64,000 bases of DNA from UBA6168 sp965222975. Lineage in GTDB: Bacteria > Bacteroidota > Bacteroidia > Chitinophagales > Saprospiraceae. The notes under the pieces were generated by a model that saw only the letters and a list, made by a program, of their open reading frames with translations, did no database searches and was not told the origin of the DNA. The stretch lies in assembly GCA_965222975.1 (NCBI GenBank), contig CBDCVJ010000044.1, positions 124,001 through 188,000 on the forward strand, written 5' to 3'. Positions 59,292 through 64,000 of the stretch are shown one piece after another (within the stretch, counting starts at the first letter, position 1; every line of letters starts with the position of its first letter). The position numbers were made by a program, and so were the translations under genes.

Positions 59292-60923
59292 CTAACTCCC
59301 TTTGCTGCCCTTACTGCCCTTACTGCCCTTACTTTTCTTACTTTTCTTGCTCTTTTTGCTCTTTTTGCTCTTCTTGCTGTCTTTGCTGTCATCACCATCA
59401 TCGTCAGGTACACCACTATCAAAATTGATATTGATAATGTTAACGTTGATAATCGTCACGTTGATGGCAATAAATGTGCCATTGGGTTGTAGGATGCCGG
59501 TCACCTCTACACCAGAGCCAGGGGGCAAGGTTACGGGGAGACCCGTACAGCTTGTAAGCGCAATGATATTTCCATTTACCAGCAAGGTCTGGTTACCGTA
59601 ATAATGCGCGGCCCCGGTTATTTTAACCCACTTTGCGCCCTGCTTGACAAAGGTAATGATTTTGCGATGACTGGGGTGAATGTGCCTGGGCTTACGGCCC
59701 TGGTCATCATCGTCATTGTCATCGTTAGAAACCGTGATCTGGTTGTTCACCGAGAGAGCCACTTTGATGACTGTCCCGTCGGGTTGGGTCCACCAGCTAT
59801 CGTTGACGGCCACTGCCACGTCCAGGTTAACCGCCTGATTCACCCCAATCTGGGTGAGATTACCATAATTACTTTGGCTGATAGCAACGGTATTCGTGAG
59901 CGCAACCGATGTATTGCTGCTGGTAGAGCCGGAGGAGACGTTGACGTTGGTGTTGACGTGGGTCGTTGTTGAGGTGCTGGTTGTTGTCGTTTCACTATTC
60001 ACAACGGTCTGGACAAAGCTGCTGGAGCTAAGTGTCACCTGATTGACATATTCCGCCCCTTCAATGACATTCCATACCAGGGCTGCATTAGAGATGGGGG
60101 TTGGGCCATAGTTTACCAGGACACTTTGCGTGCTGTAAACTCCGGCACATAAATGAGGGACAACTAAATTGTTGATGAAGATGAGGGTAGGCGGTTGAGT
60201 AGTCTCCTCATCGACGTCGTCATCGTCAGTTGGGGTGGCTGTAGGCGCTGGTGTGTTTGTCGGTGTGTTCGTTGGTGTGGCTGTAGCCGGTACGGTGACG
60301 GTAGGGGTGAGTGTTGCGGTGGGGCTTTCGGTAGCGGTAGCGGCCACGGTGGGTGAGGGTGTCGCCGTTAGGGTCGATGTCTCGGTGGGGGTGGCGGTCG
60401 GTGAGGTGGTAACGGTTTCTGTCGCGGTCGCGGTAGTGGTCGCGGTGGCGGTTGGGGTAGGGGTCGATGTCTCAGTGGGTGTGTTGGTAGCGGTAGCGGT
60501 GACAGCCGGCGCCGGGGTATTGGTTGCGGTGGATGTTGCGGTAGGGGTCGAGGTGGGCGTTATCCCGACGATTACTTGACCTGTGGAACCAAAGACGGTC
60601 ACATTCGTCACCGTGCCGATCAGAAAGCTACCTATTCCAACACCAACAATAATAATCGTGATAATAATGATAAACCAGATTTTTGATAAGCTAAAAATTG
60701 CCATCGGTGATCCTCCATTCATAGGTCCGGTCCAGCGTTCCAACTGACTCTGAAACGCGGCTTGTGCAGCGGTGCTTGGCTGAAACTCAGCCTGCAAAAT
60801 TTTCCGGCCTAGGGTGAGAAGATCGGGTAAATCATCAACAGCAGAAACTGAGTCCGACTCTTCACCTTGAAGCATACGGTCAATCTGTTCAGAAAAGAGA
60901 TCAGCAAGTTCTTGTTCATTCAT
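59292..60923 (-). CDS. Membrane anti-sigma-like protein with TP-rich stalk, DUF5666-like domain and Lys/Ser tail
   Basis: 543 residues. The first about 70 residues are a short acidic cytoplasmic domain beginning MNEQELADLFSEQIDRMLQG; one TM (about 78-105, FIIIITIIIVGVGIGSFLIG); a long Thr/Pro/Ala stalk (about 120-235); a Ser/Thr/Asn-rich beta region; a DUF5666-like part (about 425-500, VKITGAAHYYGNQTLLVNG ... GSGVEVTGILQPNG); and a tail alternating Ser/Asp then Lys-Lys-Ser repeats (SKKSKKSKKSKKSKKS, then SKGSKGSKGSKGS). It overlaps the sigma factor gene by four bases, which strongly suggests that the cytoplasmic part binds that sigma factor. The tail is highly unusual. Confidence 0.75.
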   Translation of the reverse strand: MNEQELADLFSEQIDRMLQGEESDSVSAVDDLPDLLTLGRKILQAEFQPSTAAQAAFQSQLERWTGPMNGGSPMAIFSLSKIWFIIIITIIIVGVGIGSFLIGTVTNVTVFGSTGQVIVGITPTSTPTATSTATNTPAPAVTATATNTPTETSTPTPTATATTTATATETVTTSPTATPTETSTLTATPSPTVAATATESPTATLTPTVTVPATATPTNTPTNTPAPTATPTDDDDVDEETTQPPTLIFINNLVVPHLCAGVYSTQSVLVNYGPTPISNAALVWNVIEGAEYVNQVTLSSSSFVQTVVNSETTTTSTSTTTHVNTNVNVSSGSTSSNTSVALTNTVAISQSNYGNLTQIGVNQAVNLDVAVAVNDSWWTQPDGTVIKVALSVNNQITVSNDDNDDDDQGRKPRHIHPSHRKIITFVKQGAKWVKITGAAHYYGNQTLLVNGNIIALTSCTGLPVTLPPGSGVEVTGILQPNGTFIAINVTIINVNIININFDSGVPDDDGDDSKDSKKSKKSKKSKKSKKSKGSKGSKGSKGS

Positions 60924-61504
60924 AATGATGCTGCCTCCTTGTCCAGTTGTTTTCGGAGGCGACGCATTGCACGCAGCAAAGCGACGCTGACCGTCTTCTC
61001 TTTCATCTCCATAATCTCGCCAATCTCTCTATTACTCAGTTTTCCGGCAAACTTAAGGCTGATAATTTCCTGATCACGCTCACTGAGACCAGCCAACCCT
61101 TGAAGCAAGTGGGTGATCTCTTCTTGCACAATGAGGTATTCTTCGGGTGATGAATCCGGCGACTGTAAATCGGGCGGGGGTTCTTCCCTCATTTGCCATG
61201 CGGCGCGACGCTCATGGTTACGATAGTGATTTGCCAGGAGGTTGCGGGCAATCCGAAACAGCCAGGTAGAGAAAGCGCCTTTGCTTTCATCATACTGTTC
61301 ATAGCGGGTAAAAGCCCGCTCAAAAACCATACTGACCAGATCCTCAGCATCTTCTTGCGCATCCACCCGATAACGCAAATACCCATAGATGCGGGTGTAA
61401 TAGGTTTGAAATCGCTCGGCCAGCCCGCTGAGTATAGGGTCAGGGGCCGAACCATCGCTTTCTAGCCTTGCTTCTTTCACTTTAACACGCTGCAATATTT
61501 TCAC
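60920..61504 (-). CDS. ECF-type RNA polymerase sigma factor
   Basis: 194 residues. Region 2: IYGYLRYRVDAQEDAEDLVSMVFERAFTRYEQYDESKGAFSTWLFRIARN; region 4: LSERDQEIISLKFAGKLSNREIGEIMEMKEKTVSVALLRAMRRLRKQL. No regulator domain. It overlaps the membrane protein gene downstream by four bases (ATGA), the usual sigma/anti-sigma layout. Target promoters are not identifiable from the window, but the surface genes nearby (PD40, CotH) are candidates. Confidence 0.92.
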   Translation of the reverse strand: MKILQRVKVKEARLESDGSAPDPILSGLAERFQTYYTRIYGYLRYRVDAQEDAEDLVSMVFERAFTRYEQYDESKGAFSTWLFRIARNLLANHYRNHERRAAWQMREEPPPDLQSPDSSPEEYLIVQEEITHLLQGLAGLSERDQEIISLKFAGKLSNREIGEIMEMKEKTVSVALLRAMRRLRKQLDKEAASL

Positions 61505-61953
61505 TCCTATCCAGGCCCAGATGAGGTGTGCTACTATTTACTTATACACCAAATTGCGAATTTGACTACACCTTTATTGAAATTTATCTAAAAAATTAAT
61601 GTAACACCGCCAACGTCCCCTATGAAATAGATAGGATAAATAGCCATTTGGTTTATCATCTGCCCAATGTTACAATCCTTGCCGGAGATTTCACCGACAG
61701 GGGCTATGGATAGAGCAAACCTGGGGCTATTTTGGTCGCAGTCAGGAAGAGGCGGCCCATCTGGTCATCTTCAACCGAGATGAAGCGATTCCTTAGGCCG
61801 AGAAGATATTCCGTTGTAGTGAGATCTTCAATGAATTGACTGTAACCGTGTGGGGGATGTAAGGGGGGGTGGAACAGGAATGGCGGGCGTCAGCCGTGTC
61901 AGCTGAGTCGGCCCAGGTAGTGACGAAATTTAAATCACCCCAAAAACAAGCAA
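61505..61953. other. Intergenic region with pseudogene remnant
   Basis: The first 190 bases (AT-rich, with GACTACACC and TTATACACC) probably hold the sigma factor promoter. From 61698 the DNA is a gene fossil (separate entry). No other feature. Confidence 0.5.
61698..61862 (+). pseudogene. Fragment of PD-(D/E)XK nuclease-like domain (AAA-ATPase-associated type)
   Basis: In frame from 61698: QGLWIEQTWGYFGRSQEEAA, HLVIFNRDEAIP, TAG, AEKIFRCSEIFNEL, TVTVWGM, TAA. The block EQTWxYxxR...AHLVIFxRD...W.EKIF...VTVWGM is typical of the C-terminal nuclease domain in bacterial AAA-ATPase/DUF1703-like proteins. The stop falls where those proteins usually have Trp (TGG to TAG). The N-terminal ATPase part is absent. 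Confidence 0.6.
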
Positions 61954-62394
61954 TTGCCGGCGAGACTAAGCCGATTTTTGGGACGATTATTTTTTCGGAA
62001 CGGCATAGTGCCGGTTAATACCCGCTTTAGTTGGGCCAGCGATGGGGGGACTGTGACCAACAACGGCTCAGGCAGTTTTTTGATCATTGTGATGATCACT
62101 CATACGATTCCAACAAGTACAAACTATATCCTCAACTCGGCGAGTCATGGGGGCAGCGAGACAACTTCAGGGAGCAAAATCCTTGTCTGGACGCCAACCA
62201 GCATCAATCCCAACACCTCGATTACCCGCTCCTTTATGGTGAGTGTAACGCAAGAGATCACCACAGGTGATAAATTGACCCACCTTCTCTCAGTAGATAC
62301 AGCCCAAGGACACTATATCCAAAATCAGGCCATATCTCATTCTGTCAGCGGCGCACCGCAATTGGTATACTTACCCTTGATTATCAAAAACTAG
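61954..62394 (+). CDS. Secreted-type repeat protein fragment with YLPLIIK tail
   Basis: 146 residues from a TTG; no signal peptide. The body is a DUF11-like beta repeat (SDGGTVTNNGSGSFLIIVMI ... PTSTNYILNSASHGGSETTS). It ends QLVYLPLIIKN, the same tail form as the beta-helix protein IYLPLVVKDD. Probably the 3' end of a larger surface protein whose 5' part is lost or degenerate, since it begins right after the nuclease fossil. Confidence 0.5.
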   Translation: MPARLSRFLGRLFFRNGIVPVNTRFSWASDGGTVTNNGSGSFLIIVMITHTIPTSTNYILNSASHGGSETTSGSKILVWTPTSINPNTSITRSFMVSVTQEITTGDKLTHLLSVDTAQGHYIQNQAISHSVSGAPQLVYLPLIIKN

Positions 62395-62451
62395 CGGTTT
62401 ACAAAACAACATCCTATCCTGAACGCAGCCAGAACCAAAAAGGTAAATGGC

Positions 62452-62512
62452 CTCACGCCAAGCCGCAAAGATTTAAAAGCTTCTCTTGGCGCTCTTTGCG
62501 GCTTGGCGTGAG
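62452..62512. terminator. Bidirectional palindrome between convergent genes
   Basis: CTCACGCCAAGCCGCAAAGA (62452-62471) and TCTTTGCGGCTTGGCGTGAG (62493-62512) are exact reverse complements. Placed between two convergent stops, it could terminate both transcripts. It also resembles a widespread palindromic repeat. Confidence 0.65.
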
Positions 62513-62537
62513 ATTTTCTTGTCCAAAAAGCAAGCAG

Positions 62538-63227
62538 CTAAGAACCCAAGAAAATTTTCACGGTTTCAAAAAACAAAATACTCAATAGGTTGGTCAGGGG
62601 AAAAGGCTCTATCCCCAGGCTTACATCTTGCGAGCCTTCTATGATCTCTGCCGAACTCTTGATATAGTTCAAGGCCACCTTTCCATTCTCTACGCCAACA
62701 ATAGCGCGATAATCTTTTGGATGAATGTACCTCGCTGGTGCCCCACAGATTAAGAAGACAAAATACTGGAGCGGAATTACAACCACAATCCACAAAAACG
62801 GGGCAAGCAATATGATGGGTGCCCACAGTAGAAATAATAGACTGTCCAACGACGATCCCGCATTAGAAGCAGGCATAGCTTGCTCATTATCAGCCTCACC
62901 TGACTCAGCGATACTTGAACCGCTATCTTCAGCCATTTCTGACACCCCCGCATTGGCTCGCATCAACGTACCAAGTAGACCGATCGGAATAGCCAGATAG
63001 AGTAAATAGGTCGTCAAGTAGGTCAGCGGGTTAGCGGAAACTGTATTCACATCTTTATTGAAGTTTTTTGAAACAAAGGAAATGAAGGTGATACCAAAAC
63101 TGATGAAGGTACCATTTTCGATATACCACAGTACATAATCCGTCCCAAACAAGGCGGCAAATAGCCAGCGATTAAATAGGATTAAGGCAATGATAGTAAC
63201 TATAGCAAGTAATTGGTTGCGAAACAT
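62538..63227 (-). CDS. Hypothetical multi-pass membrane protein
   Basis: 229 residues; hydrophobic segments at about 5-25, 40-52, 65-85, 130-165 and near the C-terminus (FPLTNLLSILFFETVKIFLGS). A hydrophilic acidic loop (EDSGSSIAESGEADNEQ) separates the middle helices. No family recognised. It lies upstream (same strand direction) of nothing in the window and is separated from the lipase by a 190-base gap. Confidence 0.55.
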   Translation of the reverse strand: MFRNQLLAIVTIIALILFNRWLFAALFGTDYVLWYIENGTFISFGITFISFVSKNFNKDVNTVSANPLTYLTTYLLYLAIPIGLLGTLMRANAGVSEMAEDSGSSIAESGEADNEQAMPASNAGSSLDSLLFLLWAPIILLAPFLWIVVVIPLQYFVFLICGAPARYIHPKDYRAIVGVENGKVALNYIKSSAEIIEGSQDVSLGIEPFPLTNLLSILFFETVKIFLGS

Positions 63228-63258
63228 CTCAATCGACTCCGTTATTCTTATATAATGT

Positions 63259-63320
63259 AAGCGTTTCCCTGGTCAACGGGAGAGCAGACCTTCCCTAAAA
63301 CTGTAACCAGAGAAACGCTT
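63259..63320. repeat. Inverted repeat upstream of the membrane protein gene
   Basis: AAGCGTTTCCCTGGT (63259-63273) is mirrored by ACCAGAGAAACGCTT (63306-63320) with one mismatch. It lies 30-90 bases before the minus-strand membrane protein start and could be a regulator site or a leader hairpin. Confidence 0.5.
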
Positions 63321-63418
63321 GCGAAGTCCTGATTCTGCAAGATACTATACTATTGACATAAGCGAATGAATTTTAGACGCCGAATTCATTCGATGGCTCC
63401 AACCAAATCACACCCGGA

Positions 63419-64000
63419 TTACCCAACACCGACCACTCGCTCAACATCTTTAGGAATCAGCCAGGTGCGGTTAGGGGGATCATCTGAACTCAACTCGCGG
63501 AACATGGTACGGCAATAGATAGTCATATCGTGATCGCTAATTGAGGGTGCGCCGATCGGCAATTCGTTCCTCGGCCGTCGATTCCGCTCAACGCTTCCAT
63601 TGCCGTAGATATAGTTCAGTCGCCCCACGTGAGACCAGACCTCTAGCCCTTGACCCCCAGACGGAACCCTCGCCCCGAAATCCATATCGTTAACCCAGCA
63701 GTGTGTGCAGTCTCCTAAGGCGTTATGGCGAGACTGTAATCCGTTGTAGGCATGGGCAGCCCAGCGATGATTGCCAACCCGAGGTGCGCCAAAGGTGTAT
63801 ACCCCGGAAATGTTGATATCGTTATCAAATTTTTGGAGCCGGTAAGCACAGAGCGTCGCCAACGCCCCGCCCAAACTATGCCCGGTCAGAAAGATATGAA
63901 TGTTTGGATTATTGGCGACGATGCCGTTTAAGTCTGCTCGAATCCGCTCATAGACCTGATTCAACGCCTGATAAAACCCGCGATGCACTCGACCATCCCA
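63419..64000 (-). CDS. Class 3 lipase-family protein (partial, runs off right edge)
   Basis: About 193 codons are visible. The frame is open to the right edge (WDGR before VHRGFYQALNQVYERI), so the GTG at 63988 is internal and the N-terminus lies outside. Nucleophile elbow IFLTGHSLGGALATLCAYRL, then the conserved VYTFGAPRVGN, NDMDFGARVPSG with the catalytic Asp region, and a final His in SISDHDMTIYCRTM. Class 3 lipases hydrolyse triacylglycerols or related esters. Substrate unknown; normal length of the visible C-terminal part. Confidence 0.85.
   Translation of the reverse strand, partial: WDGRVHRGFYQALNQVYERIRADLNGIVANNPNIHIFLTGHSLGGALATLCAYRLQKFDNDINISGVYTFGAPRVGNHRWAAHAYNGLQSRHNALGDCTHCWVNDMDFGARVPSGGQGLEVWSHVGRLNYIYGNGSVERNRRPRNELPIGAPSISDHDMTIYCRTMFRELSSDDPPNRTWLIPKDVERVVGVG

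Noticed and set aside
60235..60579. Val/Gly-rich frame of 114 residues opposite the Thr/Pro stalk
   Set aside because: Simple-sequence mirror of the Thr-Pro-Ala repeat coding region.

Overview
The window looks like two unrelated pieces of DNA joined near position 7,745. The left 7.7 kb is AT-rich and carries proteins typical of Bacteroidota, probably a Saprospiraceae-like organism: a large SprB-repeat/MopE-type secreted protein running off the left edge, a vanadium-haloperoxidase/PAP2-like lipoprotein gene broken by a frameshift, and a CUB/PKD/P-domain secreted protein that stops abruptly at the join. The remaining 56 kb is GC-rich. It looks like Chloroflexota (Anaerolineae-like): TP-rich lipoproteins and anti-sigma protein, Dpp-type transporters, and secreted proteins ending in YLPL(V/I)(V/I)K. 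A metagenome assembly chimera is the simplest explanation.

Region by region in the Chloroflexota part: 7.8-21.3 kb is a + strand catabolic cluster with an RpiR regulator, an opine-type dehydrogenase, a 1,230-residue fusion of a B12-binding domain, a glutamate-mutase-like barrel and a MutL/GlmL reactivase, a complete five-gene dipeptide/opine ABC transporter, and a C45-type N-acyl hydrolase. A beta-helix surface protein and a small membrane protein follow. 24.2-30.5 kb is a minus-strand molybdoenzyme operon (catalytic subunit with Tat signal, FeS subunit, diheme lipoprotein, TorD chaperone, CMD protein, polyferredoxin) behind a structured leader that ends in a terminator. 31-32.4 kb is an ArsR regulator with a truncated ArsP-like permease. 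32.5-39 kb is a LacI-controlled CUT1 transporter (no ATPase gene) with a cytoplasmic phosphodiesterase-like enzyme. 39-45 kb holds two coupled microgenes, a tandem GNAT, an unusual P-type ATPase without the CPC motif, and an MFS transporter.

44.9-53.7 kb is a minus-strand chemosensory cluster: two chemoreceptors with nearly identical signalling halves, a PstS-like and a second solute-binding lipoprotein, a CheY-like receiver and a double-GAF protein. Three copies of a 44-bp element made of four 11-bp steps lie in this cluster: upstream of the PstS-like gene, the SBP-chemoreceptor pair and the GAF gene. The spacing is like a Pho box, so I suggest a phosphate-linked chemosensory regulon. 54.5-64 kb carries cell-surface genes (CotH/lamin-tail protein, PD40 beta-propeller), an ECF sigma factor overlapping its membrane anti-sigma/DUF5666 partner, a nuclease pseudogene fragment, and a class 3 lipase running off the right edge. 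Two copies of a 13-bp-ended MITE-like element and several palindromic repeat families are scattered through the Chloroflexota part. No rRNA, tRNA or CRISPR array was seen.
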